This document shows, piece after piece, positions 1 through 9,808 of a DNA stretch of 64,000 bases. The notes beneath the pieces are model-generated. The model was given only the letters and a program-made list of their open reading frames with translations, was not told where the DNA came from and ran no database searches. The stretch is from Anaerotruncus sp. Lineage in GTDB: Bacteria; Bacillota; Clostridia; Oscillospirales; Acutalibacteraceae. Position numbers and translations under genes: made by a program. Numbering within the stretch: position 1 is the first letter of the stretch; each line of letters begins with the position of its first letter. The DNA lies in contig CP091724.1 of NCBI GenBank assembly GCA_022009795.1, forward strand, positions 558,001-622,000, written 5' to 3'.

Positions 1-2754
1 GTACGGGCCCGGCCGAAAAGGCCCATGATAATGTTAATGCTTATTACACAACAACAAGCCCTTCATTTGCAGCTCAGTCAAGATATGTTTTTAGGTGTTG
101 GTTCAGGCACGCTTAATCCCGAGCATGTTGCTGTTTCAACCGGCACAATTTATGTTGTAAGCTATGTTCCGGTTAAAGAGGCTTTGTTTGATAAGGATCG
201 TATGAACATTTTGGCTCATATCTATGAATATGACCCCGAATCGGCTCAGGCTCTTCTTGATGCTTATGACGCTCTCACAAGCCAAAGCTATATGATTGAT
301 GTTGTAAACAGTGATAATGTTACCGCTCTTGCAAACACTCTTTGCGAAAAGGTTAAAAAAAGCTTGAAAGCATTGATGTTTCTAAGATAGAGCAAAAAGC
401 GGATTATACAGAGCTTATTAAAACTGCCGCTGACTATGAATCATTATATAATGAGGCATTGCAGCATAAGGATGAATACACTTCAGACGCTTGGACGGCT
501 TTTGAATCTGCCTATAATTCGGTTAAGGATCACTTCACATCTCTTGATCCGTTTGGCGAAAATCAGCATTTCGTAACCAAGCAGTCAACCGTAACCCGCC
601 TTTCAAACAACATTAAGAATGCTTATGCGCATTTAACCAACAAGGCAGATTATTCTCCTGTTGATACTAAAGTTGCAGACGGCACTGCTTACACAATCAA
701 TAAAAACCAAAACAACCTCACCACAAACGGTGATCAGAAATATACTTACAGCACATATAATGCATTCTCGCAAAGCTATGATGCTGCTAAGACTATTTCA
801 AGCACAGATGATGCTGTTAAGAAAAACACACCTAAATATCTTCTCAGCTATGTAAACACAAATCCCGATTTGGATCAATACGGCCCTTATATCGCTTACG
901 ACAGAGTAGGCAATGTTGTAACCTCCGGCTTTGTTTATGATTCAAACGGCAATCTTGATCTTACCGCTTCCGGCGTTGACAGGCTTGTTTATGTGGGCAC
1001 CTATTATGATAAAGACGCTAGCGGCAATTACATTGAAGACCGCGTTGAAGAAGGCGACTACATTAAGGATGCAAAAGCAGGCTATGTTAATGTAAGAAAT
1101 GCAAGATTCACAATTAAATCCGTAAGCGATTCCGAGCTTTCTTCGGCACAAAAGAATATCAATCTTTCAAGTTCTAATCTTGTTGCCACAAATGATAATC
1201 TTACCGAAGTTGCAGATTACACCGCTTATGATGCAGCAACAAATATTCTTAAATATCAGGATATGGCTGCATTCAGCGAGGCATACAGATTTAATATCGG
1301 CACAGCTGCCGATCAGTCCATTTACGGCATAGTTACCGCAAACGGCACAAAGGCTTCAAACGTAACTTATGCAAACGGCGTAAGTGCAGGCTATTCAATT
1401 ACAACTCCTTCGTTCAAAACCGCAGGTGCTTCTGCATATGTTTTTGGCAAACGATAAATCTTATAAAGATTTCTCTAAGGCGGATCAAACTAAGCTTGAT
1501 AGCTACACCTCAAAGATTCTTTCCGATCTTAATGAGGCAAACACGGATGATAATTCTTCTATCCGCAGCACATACACCGTTACGCTTAATGTTAAGTTTG
1601 ACGACGGCACTTCAACCGTAACAAACTCTCAAATTCTTAAATACGGCAACACTTATTCCGTAAATCTCAACACGCTTTCAAGTGTTCCGAGCGGCTATAA
1701 GTGCTATCGCTGGGAGGTTGTTTCCGGCACAACGAAGCAAACTAATATTCCTGCATCTCAAACCTATAATTTGAAGATTAACAGCAACACGGAAATCACC
1801 GCTTATTGCTCTAAGCAGGCTGTTGATGAGAATTATGTTAAGGTTCAGATTTATGATAAGTTCGGCAGCCTTGTTCAAGAGCACAATGTTGCCAAGGATG
1901 TTCAGTTAACTCTTAAGAACGGCTCCTATGTAATCGATTCTGCAACCTTTGATTCAAGCACTCTCTCATCGCTTGAAAACACACCTTACTTCACATTCAA
2001 GGGTTGGAAGGTTAATAATTCGGAAGTTGCAAACGATACAACCATCACGGTTGGCGATTATGCAGGCAGCGATAAGATTCTCAGAGCACAAATGGTATTC
2101 GATAAGGCTGCAGACACTATTACCGTAACTATGGACGGCGTGCCTCAGTATTATGAATACGATAAGTATGAAACCGTTAATGCTGCAGAGGGTGCTTACG
2201 GTATCGCAGCCGAAATAAACGGCACATTCTATCCCGTTTCTTATTCTGATTCTTATTCATTCCTCACCTCCGGTGATTTGAATTTCTATTCAATTTATAA
2301 GAACGGCGAAAGCAATTACACAATCAACGGTATTGCGGTAACAGATAATCGCCAAATAGTTTCTCTTGACAATAGATTGCCTTTCGTTTATTCTATAGGT
2401 AAGCTTGTTGCGGTAAACGGCAATAATCTGTTTGTAATGTATAGCGGTGCTTCAACAAAGAATCTCGGTACTAATGTTGAGATAACCGAAATGGGCACTC
2501 TCTTCACAACGGATGCTTCCGTCGGCTCCGATATGAGCAAATTCGTTATCGGTGCTTCCGGTGTAACTGCCGTTCCTGCAAAGAATCCGTCTTCCGATAA
2601 TCAGTTTATGGCTAAGATTTCAACAGACAGTTCAACGCAGGTTTATGCAAGACCTTATGTTAAGTATAAATGCACCGTTGATATAGACGGCGACGGTTCT
2701 TATTCACCTGCAACTATTCAAACTATAGCATATGGCAATATTTGCCATGATTGA
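1..2754 (+). CDS. Large secreted/surface repeat protein with FIVAR-like segments (C-terminal part, frameshifted)
   Basis: The open frame enters from the left edge, so the N-terminus and any signal peptide lie outside. Joining three frames (shifts near 87, 354-360 and 1441-1447) gives one long Tyr/Asn/Ser-rich extracellular-type protein. Residues coded around 390-850 contain two helical blocks starting KADY, followed by regularly spaced Tyr and Ala, as in FIVAR domains. Later parts resemble beta-rich InlB/Ig-like modules (FKGWKVNN, then YARPYVKYK near the end). A PSF...YVF motif recurs about 450 residues apart (near 85 and 1425), suggesting long repeats. No LPXTG, SLH or dockerin motif is visible at the C-terminus. 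Role in adhesion or substrate binding is inference. Confidence 0.6.
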
Positions 2755-2768
2755 GGAGGAGTGGAATA

Positions 2769-2894
2769 ATGAAAAAATTATATGAATCTCCTCTTGCGGA
2801 GATTGAAAAGTTTACTGTTGCGGAGCAGATCACAACATCTTGGGATATTCACGGTGATGAAACTGTGGATGATACCGAGCTTCGTGAATTCTGA
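2769..2894 (+). CDS. 41-residue acidic peptide downstream of surface protein
   Basis: A short frame starts 14 bases after the surface-protein stop, behind a good GAGGAGG site, and ends 13 bases before a strong terminator, so it is probably translated from the same transcript. The peptide begins MKKLYESPLAEIEKF, has an ITTS segment in the middle and an acidic tail ending TELREF. There is no signal peptide or membrane segment. The layout Lys-rich start, YE.P..E, hydrophobic mid-section, TTS, then variable tail resembles small uncharacterised peptides I associate with Ruminococcaceae, and superficially a leader/core arrangement. No modifying enzyme is adjacent. Function unknown. Confidence 0.6.
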   Translation: MKKLYESPLAEIEKFTVAEQITTSWDIHGDETVDDTELREF

Positions 2895-2907
2895 TTTCAA
2901 AACAATG

Positions 2908-2941
2908 GAGCAGAGGCTTATGCCTCTGCTCTTTTCATTTT
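2908..2941 (+). terminator. Intrinsic terminator
   Basis: A 10-bp perfect stem (GAGCAGAGGC / GCCTCTGCTC) with a TTAT loop is followed by TTTTCATTTTT. It closes the surface protein and small-peptide transcript. Confidence 0.9.
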
Positions 2942-3065
2942 TAATAAAATCCTTGTTTGCGTTTTTTTAATGTTTGTTAAAAAAATCACCTTTGCAAAAA
3001 AATCTTCTGCTTTGATATAATTATTTTTATCAAATACATCGAGCAGCTAAAGCGTAAGACCGGAT

Positions 3066-3230
3066 GACGGCCTTGCGGGCATTATGATTGATAATGTGGG
3101 GTATGAAAAAATGTTTGCCGTTATATCATTGGCAAATATCCTTTCCGTTTTTCTTTATGTTTTGTTCAGAAGAAAGCATCAGTCTTCTTTAACATATAAA
3201 AATCAAGCATGGCAAAATGTAAACAAATAA
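3066..3230 (+). pseudogene. Possible remnant of a membrane transporter C-terminus
   Basis: An open frame with no proper start encodes about 54 residues that read like the last loop and transmembrane helix of an MFS-type transporter: GLAGIMIDNVGYEKMF, then a hydrophobic stretch, then FRRKH and a polar tail. A stop lies just upstream in the same frame, and no other part of such a gene is nearby. It may be a decayed fragment or a chance frame. The surrounding 2942-3263 shows no other gene. Confidence 0.3.
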
Positions 3231-3263
3231 TGAATAATGTAAACAATATGTTAACAAACTATT

Positions 3264-3292
3264 GACCTCTATATACACAAGTTCTATAATAT
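3264..3292 (+). promoter_or_regulatory. Sigma-A type promoter for the yicC cluster
   Basis: TTGACC (3264-3269) and a perfect TATAAT (3287-3292) are separated by 17 bases. Transcription would start near 3299, about 50 bases before yicC. Confidence 0.85.
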
Positions 3293-3302
3293 TTAAAAAT
3301 AA

Positions 3303-3325
3303 ATGGCGCAGTTTATCTGCGCCAT
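3303..3325 (+). promoter_or_regulatory. 5'-terminal stem-loop of the yicC transcript
   Basis: A perfect 9-bp inverted repeat (ATGGCGCAG / CTGCGCCAT, loop TTTAT) begins only a few bases after the predicted start of transcription. It is not followed by a T run, so it is more likely a 5' stability hairpin or regulatory stem than a terminator. Confidence 0.6.
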
Positions 3326-3349
3326 GTTTGATTATGTGGAGATTGTAAT

Positions 3350-4236
3350 ATGCTTAAATCAATGACCGGCTTCGGCAGAGCCGCGAAGGAGATAGACGGC
3401 TATGTTATTTCAGTTGAGCTTAAATCCGTTAATCACAGGTATTTTGAGTTCAATTGCCGCCTGCCGCGCCAATACGGATTTGCCGAGGAAAAATTAAAAT
3501 CCTATATCAATTCAAAGGTTTCCCGCGGCAAGGTTGATTGCTATCTCGGAATAGAAGCTTTAAACAGCGATAATGCCGAGGTTGCCGTTAATCACACTTT
3601 GGCAAGCGCTTATGTTAAGGCGCTCGGCGAAATCAGCGAAAAATATTCGCTTAAGCCCGATTACGGCACTGTTGCGGTTGCAAAAATTCCCCGATGTGCT
3701 TGTTGTTAAAAAAAGGCCGAGGAGGATGAAGAAAAAGCTTTGGTCATATATTAAAGAGGTTGCCGACGAGGCAATTGAAAAATTTGTTTCCATGCGCGAG
3801 GTTGAGGGCGCAAAGATGAAAGCGGATGTTGAATCCAGAGCCGCTTATATTCTTGATTGCGTTAAATTTATCGAGGAGCGTTCTCCGCAAACCGTTAAGG
3901 AATATAACGATAAATTGATTGCCCGCGTTCATGAGCTAATCGGCGATGTTTCGCTCGATGAAGCAAGAATTATTCAAGAAGTTGCGATTTATGCCGATAA
4001 GGTGGCGGTTGCCGAGGAAACCGTGCGCCTGCGCTCTCATATAGAGCAGCTTTTCCACATTCCTGCAGAGCGAAGAGCCGATCGGCAGAAAGATGGATTT
4101 CCTTGTTCAGGAAATGAACAGAGAGTTTAATACCATCGGCTCAAAAAGCCGGCGATGTTTCCATTGCCCGCAAGGTTGTTGACATTAAAGCGGAAATCGA
4201 AAAAAATCAGAGAGCAAATTCAAAAATATTGAATGA
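3350..4236 (+). CDS. yicC: YicC/YloC family endoribonuclease-like protein (frameshifted)
   Basis: The N-terminus MLKSMTGFGRA is the YicC family signature, and later VNHRYFEFNCRLP and FHILQSEEPIGRKMDFLVQEMNRE-type sequence (after correction) match the YicC N and DUF1732 C-terminal domains. YicC proteins are RNA-processing/endoribonuclease-associated factors. The expected length of about 290 residues is restored by repairing several small indels (near 3690, 3710-3735, 4062, 4143, 4204 and 4222). It is the first gene of the cluster, followed 15 bases later by remA, as in Bacillus yloC-remA-gmk. Start ATG at 3350 lies behind GTGGAGATTG. Confidence 0.9.
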
Positions 4237-4251
4237 TTCAGAGGTGCGTTT

Positions 4252-4502
4252 ATGAACTTGGTTAATATCGGCTTCGGCAATCTCGTGAATGCAGACAGGG
4301 TTATTTCAATCGTAAGCCCGGAATCCGCTCCCGTTAAGCGCATTGTGCAGGACGCTAAATCAAACGGCGTTTTGATTGATGCCACTCACGGCAGAAAAAA
4401 ACAATGAGCGTTATCGTTATGGATTCCTATAATGTGATTCTTTCCTATCTTGATTTATCGAAAATTGCCGAAAAATTCGGTGCGGAGGTTGATACGCAAT
4501 GA
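4252..4502 (+). CDS. remA: RemA/DUF370 family DNA-binding regulator (frameshifted)
   Basis: The product starts MNLVNIGFGNLVNADRVI and contains SPESAPVKRIVQDAK and VLIDATHGRK, the diagnostic RemA core. The frame breaks in an A7 run at about 4394-4401; correction yields TMSVIVMDSYNVILSYL and a stop at 4500-4502. About 83 residues, the usual size. RemA is the extracellular-matrix regulator in Bacillus subtilis and is conserved in non-biofilm Clostridia where its targets are less clear. The stop overlaps the gmk start (ATGA), so translation is probably coupled. Confidence 0.9.
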
Positions 4503-5077
4503 AAAAAACGGGTATGATAGTTATCCTTTCCGCTCCGAGCGGGTGCGGTAAAGACACCGTATTTAAAGAAATATCCAAAATAAGAAGCGATGTGTGCGAG
4601 TCGATTTCCGCCACCACAAGAGCTCCGCGAAAAGGCGAAATCGAAGGAGTTAATTACTTCTTTAAATCAACCGCCGATTTTGAAAGCATGATAGAGGAAG
4701 ATAGCTTCCTCGAATATGCCTGCTACAACGGCTGCTATTACGGCACTCCCGCCGCTCCTGCGCTTGCCGCAGTAAATAAGGGCAAAATTTGCTTTCTTAT
4801 AATAGAGCGAAAGGGTGCCCAAAAGGTTATGAAAAATTATCCGGATGCAGTTTCCGTGTTCCTTATGCCGCCGGATATAAAAACTCTTGAGCGCAGGCTC
4901 AAAAAGCGCAACACGGAAAGCGAGGAGGCTATTAAAAAGCGCCTTAAAATCGCCGAAGAAGAAATTGAATACGCTTCAACCTTTAACTATGTTATCGTAA
5001 ATAATAAACTCGAAAAAAAGCTGTTGAAGAGCTTAACGGTATTTTTAGATAAAGAGCTTGAAAAGCGTAATAAATAA
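4499..5077 (+). CDS. gmk: Guanylate kinase
   Basis: Intact 192-residue protein catalysing ATP-dependent GMP to GDP. The P-loop SAPSGCGKDT is at residues 10-19, the GMP-binding ISATTRAPRKGEIEGVNYFF segment around 37-56, and RLKKRNTES near 129. Length is normal for Gmk. Two small departures are visible: Asp follows the P-loop Lys where Ser, Thr or Gly is usual, and the usual EIDVQGA segment reads IIERKGA. Start ATG overlaps the remA stop. Located between remA and rpoZ as in many Firmicutes. Confidence 0.95.
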   Translation: MKKTGMIVILSAPSGCGKDTVFKEISKIRSDVCESISATTRAPRKGEIEGVNYFFKSTADFESMIEEDSFLEYACYNGCYYGTPAAPALAAVNKGKICFLIIERKGAQKVMKNYPDAVSVFLMPPDIKTLERRLKKRNTESEEAIKKRLKIAEEEIEYASTFNYVIVNNKLEKKLLKSLTVFLDKELEKRNK

Positions 5078-5116
5078 TATAAATTATTAAAAACAACCAT
5101 TAAAGGAGATAAAATT

Positions 5117-5454
5117 ATGTTTAACCCCGATCTTAAAAAATTACTTAAGAATTGCAGCAGTAGATACAGTCTTGTTGTCGGCGTTGCAGAAAGAGCAAGG
5201 CAAATCAGAGACGACGCAGTTGAAAACGATGTTTTGCTTGATGAAAAAAACGGTTTCAACTGCTATTAACGAGATTTATAACGGAAAATATGTTGTTGTT
5301 GAGCCGGATGAAATTAAATCCGACGAGGAAATAAAGAGAGGAAGAAGAAAAAAAGCCGCACGCGAAAAAGGAAGTTGAAGCGGCTGTTGAGGCTGTTGCC
5401 GAGGCAAATGAAGAAGTTTCTTCCGAATCGGAGAATAACGGCTCCGAGGAATAA
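5117..5454 (+). CDS. rpoZ: RNA polymerase omega subunit (frameshifted)
   Basis: Starts MFNPDLKKLLKNCSSRYSLV behind AAAGGAGAT and continues VGVAERARQIRDDAVE, typical of omega. Two A-run indels (about 5247 and 5370) split it; corrected it runs through TAINEIYNGKY and ends with a Glu/Ala-rich tail, about 112 residues. Omega helps assemble and stabilise RNA polymerase. The stop TAA overlaps the priA ATG by one base. The coaBC gene that lies between rpoZ and priA in Bacillus is absent here. Confidence 0.88.
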
Positions 5455-7691
5455 TGAATCGCTTAATTGCAACGGTTGCGGTTGAAAACACTTTTTTTAA
5501 TACAGATTCGGATTATGATTATTATGTGCCGCAAAAGCTTGAAAACTGCATTAAATGCGGCACAAAGGTTAAGGTTCCGTTCGGTAGGGGAAATGTGCTG
5601 CGAAGCGGCATTGTTTTTAAGCGTTTTCAGCGGCATAAATTCCGAATTAAAGGAAATACATTCGGCAGACGATAAAATCATTCCTCTTGATGAAGAAATG
5701 GTTCAACTTGCGCTTTGGCTTAAAGAACGCTGCTTTTTGCACCACTTATGACTGTTTGCGTCAAATGCTTCCGCGCGGTGTTGATAAAATTTCCGTTAAA
5801 AGCACCAGAATGATAAGGCTGTGCGAAAATCCTGCGATACCCAAACTTACACCCAAGCAGCAAAGAGTTTACGATTTGCTTTGCGATGTCGGCAGTGCAA
5901 CCGTTAATGAGGTTTCGGAATTTTGTTCTGTCGGCAAAGGCGTGCTTGATAATCTTGTTAAATATAATGTGTGCGAATATTTTTGAAAAAGAAGTTTACC
6001 GCATGCCTTATAAAAAAATATTTCCGAAAGCGGAAATGCAAAGCCGATTGTGCTTTCAAAGGAACAGCATGCGGCATTTGATGTTTATAGCAAAAATGCT
6101 TAATGGCGGCGGCGGAACAGGGCTTCTTTTCGGCGTAACCGGCAGCGGAAAAAAACGCAGGTCTATTTAAGCCTTATTGATGAAGCCGTTGCCCGGGATA
6201 AGGATGTTATAGTTCTTGTGCCCGAAATTTCGCTCACGCCGCAAATGCTTTCGATATTTCATGAAAGGTACGGCAGGCAGGTTGCAGTAATGCACAGCGG
6301 GCTTTCCATCGGCGAGCGCAGCGATGAATATAAGCGCGCTGCAAGGGGAGAGGCTAAAATCGTTGTGGGCACACGAAGTGCTGTTTTTGCGCCTCTTCAC
6401 AATCTCGGCCTTATCATTATGGATGAGGAGCAGGAGCACACCTATAAAAGCGAGCGCACCCCTCGCTATCATGCGCGAGAGGTTGCAAATTTCAGGTGCA
6501 AATATAAAAAGGCTCTGTTTTTAATGACATCCGCCACACCGAGCGTTGAAACCTATTCCGCGGCAGTTGGCGGCAAATATGTGCTTTGCGAGCTTGCGCA
6601 CCGCTACGGCGAGGCCAAATTGCCAAAGGTTATCACAGTTGATATGAAAGCCGAAATAAAAAGCGGCAGCAGATCACCGATATCTGAACGGCTTAAAGAA
6701 CTTATCCGTGAAAATCTTGAAGCACATAAACAAACTATTTTGCTTATGAATCGCCGAGGCTACAACACATTTATAGCCTGCAATAGCTGCGGCCATGTGC
6801 TCACTTGCCCGAATTGCAGCATCAGCCTAACTTATCACAGCTATAATAACCGCTTGATGTGCCATTATTGCGGATACACCAAGCCGCTTGATAATATTTG
6901 CCCCGAATGCGGGCAAAATTCCATAAGATACAGTGGCTTCGGCACCCAGCGCATTGAAGATGAGATTTCGCGCCTGTTTCCCGATGCGCGCGTGCTTCGT
7001 ATGGATGCGGATACCACTTCCGGTAAGTTCAGCCATCAGCGTTTGTTTGATGCCTTTTCCGCCGGTGAATATGATATTCTCGTCGGCACACAAATGGTGG
7101 CAAAGGGGCTTGATTTTCCGAATGTAACGCTTGTGGGCGTTGTTAATGCCGATAATTCGCTTTATGACGAAAATTATACGGCACAGGAAAGGTCTTTTGA
7201 CCTTATAACCCAGGTTGTGGGCAGAAGCGGCAGGCGAAGCGAAGACGGCAAGGCAGTTATTCAAACGATAAATCCTTATAACGAGGTTATTAAATACGCA
7301 GCCGAGCAGGATTATAAATCATTTTATAAAAAAATGAAATTTCTTTAAGGCGATTACTCACTTATCCGCCTTATTGCGATATTTATTCCGTTTCATTTGT
7401 GAGCGAGGACGAAAATGCCGCCGCGCTTTGCTCAAAGGCGTTTCTTGAAAAGCTTGCCGAGCTTAATAAAACGGAATATCAAAACGAAAAACTGATAGTT
7501 CTCGGCCCCGGGCCGGCTAAAATTTGCAAAATAAACAATAATTTCAGATACAGATTATCGATTAAATGCAAAAAAATTCAAAATCAGTTCGCAAATTGTT
7601 AAACGAGATATTAAAAAAACTTTATCTAAAAATTAAGGAGTATAAGGATGTGGCCGTAACGGTAGACTTAAATCCTTATGAATTAAATTAG
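5454..7691 (+). CDS. priA: Primosomal protein N' (PriA replication-restart helicase, frameshifted)
   Basis: Several frames join to one protein of about 740 residues. The N-terminal 3'-DNA-binding part (MNRLIATVAVEN) is followed by a winged-helix region, the Walker A motif GVTGSGK near 6135, the helicase motif DEEQEHTYKS (about 6420), SATPS, and the eight-Cys zinc-binding region (CNSCGHVLTCPNC ... CHYCG ... CPECG, about 6780-6915). The C-terminal segment ends VAVTVDLNPYELN. PriA reloads the replisome at stalled forks. Frameshifts lie near 5620-5640, 5735, 5980, 6150, 7347 and 7565. The stop is 9 bases before def. Confidence 0.93.
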
Positions 7692-7700
7692 GAGAAGAAT

Positions 7701-8159
7701 ATGGCACTCAGAAACATAGTTAAATTGGGTGATCCGATACTCAATAAAACAAGCCGCAAGGTTGAAAAATTTGACGATAAGCTTGCCGCTCTTATTGACG
7801 ATATGCTTGAAACAATGTATAGCGCAAACGGAGTCGGTCTTGCGGCGGTTCAGGTCGGCATCCTCAAAAGAGTTGTTGTTATCGATATCGGCGAAGGCCC
7901 GATGGAGCTTGTTAATCCCGAAATCACAATGAAAGAGGGCGAGCAGCAGGAAAGCGAAGGCTGCCTTTCTCTCCCTGGTAAGTACGGCGTAACAAGCAGA
8001 CCGCAAAAGGTTCAGGTTAAAGCGCAGGACAGAAACGGTAAGTGGCAGGTTTTTACCGGTGAAGACCTTAAAGCGCGCGCTTTTTGCCATGAAATCGACC
8101 ATTTGGACGGTATTTTGTTCACCTCACATCTTGTTACCGGTAAATTGGAGGAGCAATGA
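7701..8159 (+). CDS. def: Peptide deformylase
   Basis: Intact, 152 residues. All three family motifs are present: GVGLAAVQVG (motif 1), EGCLSLP (motif 2, Cys metal ligand) and HEIDHLDG (motif 3, His ligands and catalytic Glu). The enzyme removes the N-formyl group from nascent proteins. Good GGAGAAG site before ATG 7701. It overlaps fmt by 4 bases, and the def-fmt pair couples formylation and deformylation. Confidence 0.96.
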   Translation: MALRNIVKLGDPILNKTSRKVEKFDDKLAALIDDMLETMYSANGVGLAAVQVGILKRVVVIDIGEGPMELVNPEITMKEGEQQESEGCLSLPGKYGVTSRPQKVQVKAQDRNGKWQVFTGEDLKARAFCHEIDHLDGILFTSHLVTGKLEEQ

Positions 8160-9090
8160 AAGTAGTTTTTATGGGCACGCCGGATTTTGCCGTGCCGTGT
8201 CTGCAAAAATTGATTGATAATAAATACGATATTGCCGCGGTTTTTACTCAGCCCGATAAAAAAACAGGCAGAAAAACAGCTGCTTACTCCGCCGCCGGTC
8301 AAGGTTTTGGCGCAGGAAAAACAACATTTCGGTTTATCAGCCTGCTTCACTGAAAAAAACGGCGATGCCGCCGAAATTATTGCAAATATCAATCCCGATA
8401 TTATTATCGTTGTGGCATACGGCAAAAATTCTTCCGCCCTCGGTGCTTTCAATTCCGAAATACGGCTGCATAAATGTGCATGCGTCGCTTTTGCCGAAAT
8501 ACAGAGGCGCCGCGCCGATTCAATGGGCCGTTTTAAACGGTGATTCCGAAACGGGTGTTTGCATTATGCAGATGGACGAGGGGCTTGATACGGGCAATAT
8601 AATATCCGAGGTTAAAACGAATATTGATATAAACGAAACCTCAGAGCAGCTTTTTTTGACAGGCTTTCTGTTATCGGTGCAGACGCGCTTGTTGATGTTT
8701 TGCCGAAAATCGAAGCGGGAAACATCAGCCCTCAAAAAGCAAATCGGTGAGTCAAGCTATGCTTCGATGATATCCCGCGATTTAAGCCCGATAAATTGGA
8801 ATAAATCAGCTTTCGATATTCATAATCAGATCAGAGGGCTTAATTCATGGCCGGGGGCGAGCACCGTTATTGCCGGTAAGCAGGTTAAAATTCATGCTTC
8901 GCTTCTCAGTGATATGAACGGCGCAAAACCCGGCGAAATCATCGCGGTGGGTAAGGATATTACAGTTTCGTGCGGCGACGGGCATTGCATAGATATAACC
9001 GAGCTTCAGCCTGCGGGCAAAAAGAAAATGGATTCCAAATCCTTTGCGGCCGGAAACAAAATCTCCGTCGGCGATATTATAGGCTCCTGA
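8156..9090 (+). CDS. fmt: Methionyl-tRNA formyltransferase (frameshifted)
   Basis: N-terminus MKVVFMGTPDFAVPCLQKL is diagnostic of Fmt, followed after a frameshift by PKYRGAAPIQWAVLNGDSETGV and MQMDEGLDTG, the formyl-tetrahydrofolate-binding catalytic region. The C-terminal oligosaccharide-binding-like domain (about 8830-9080) contains WPGAST and EI-V-KDITVSCGDG. Frameshifts near 8290, 8430-8460 and 8655 split what should be about 311 residues. It formylates initiator Met-tRNA. ATG overlaps the def stop. Confidence 0.93.
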
Positions 9091-9120
9091 TTTAAACTAA
9101 CTTTGAAAGCAGGTTTTTGC

Positions 9121-9808
9121 ATGGATGTTTTTGCTTATTATTTAACCGGTTTTATAATGGTGCCGGTAATCATTTTTTCAATGATTTGCCAGGCAAAGGT
9201 TAATTCAAATTTCAAAAAAATACGGCAGAATTCCGAATTCTCGCTCCATAACGGGAGCTCAGGCCGCAGCTGAATTGCTTAGGCTGAATGGAATAACGGA
9301 TGTCGGCATCAGAATGATACCCGGTAAATTAACCGATAATTATAATCCCACAACAAAAATGATTTCACTTTCGGAAGCGGTTTATAATTCAAACAGCATT
9401 GCCGCAGTGGGTATTGCATGCCACGAAGCGGGGCATGCCTGCCAGCATGCGCAGGGATATTTTCCGCTAAAAATAAGGAATTTTATCATTCCCGTAACAA
9501 AATTCGGCTCAAATCTCGGCATACCGCTTGCGATATTCGGCCTTATTTTCAATTATCAACCTCTGCTGTATGCGGGAATAATTTTATATTCCGCAGTGGC
9601 TTTATTTCAGCTTTTGACTCTTCCCGTTGAGCTTAATGCCTCCAAACGCGCGCTCAATACAATTTCGCAAAACGGATTTTTGATCAGTGCTGAATATAAC
9701 GGCGCAAAAAAAGTGCTCACTGCTGCCGCACTCACTTATGTGGCTGCACTTGCCTCCTCGCTCGCAACGTTGTTGAGGCTTATTTTGATATCGGAGCGTA
9801 GGCGATGA
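9121..9808 (+). CDS. Neutral zinc metallopeptidase, YugP family (membrane; frameshifted)
   Basis: Begins MDVFAYYLTGFIMVPVIIF, an N-terminal membrane segment, then a soluble region with the zinc motif HEAGHA near 9421-9440 preceded by SEAVYNSNSIAAVG, then further hydrophobic segments (about 9480-9600 and 9720-9785). This is the YugP/zinc-peptidase_2 layout, about 229 residues. The frame breaks once at an A7 run near 9215-9222. Substrate unknown. It sits between fmt and rsmB, where Bacillus has no gene, but overlaps rsmB by 4 bases and so belongs to the transcript. Confidence 0.88.

Noticed and set aside
3350..4236. Programmed frameshifting in yicC
   Set aside because: Several shifts of both signs in one gene, and the same in dozens of unrelated genes, fit sequencing error better than a programmed event.
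6167..7264. Long antisense frames opposite priA
   Set aside because: They lie wholly within a well-supported helicase gene, have no ribosome binding site and encode low-complexity or improbable proteins.
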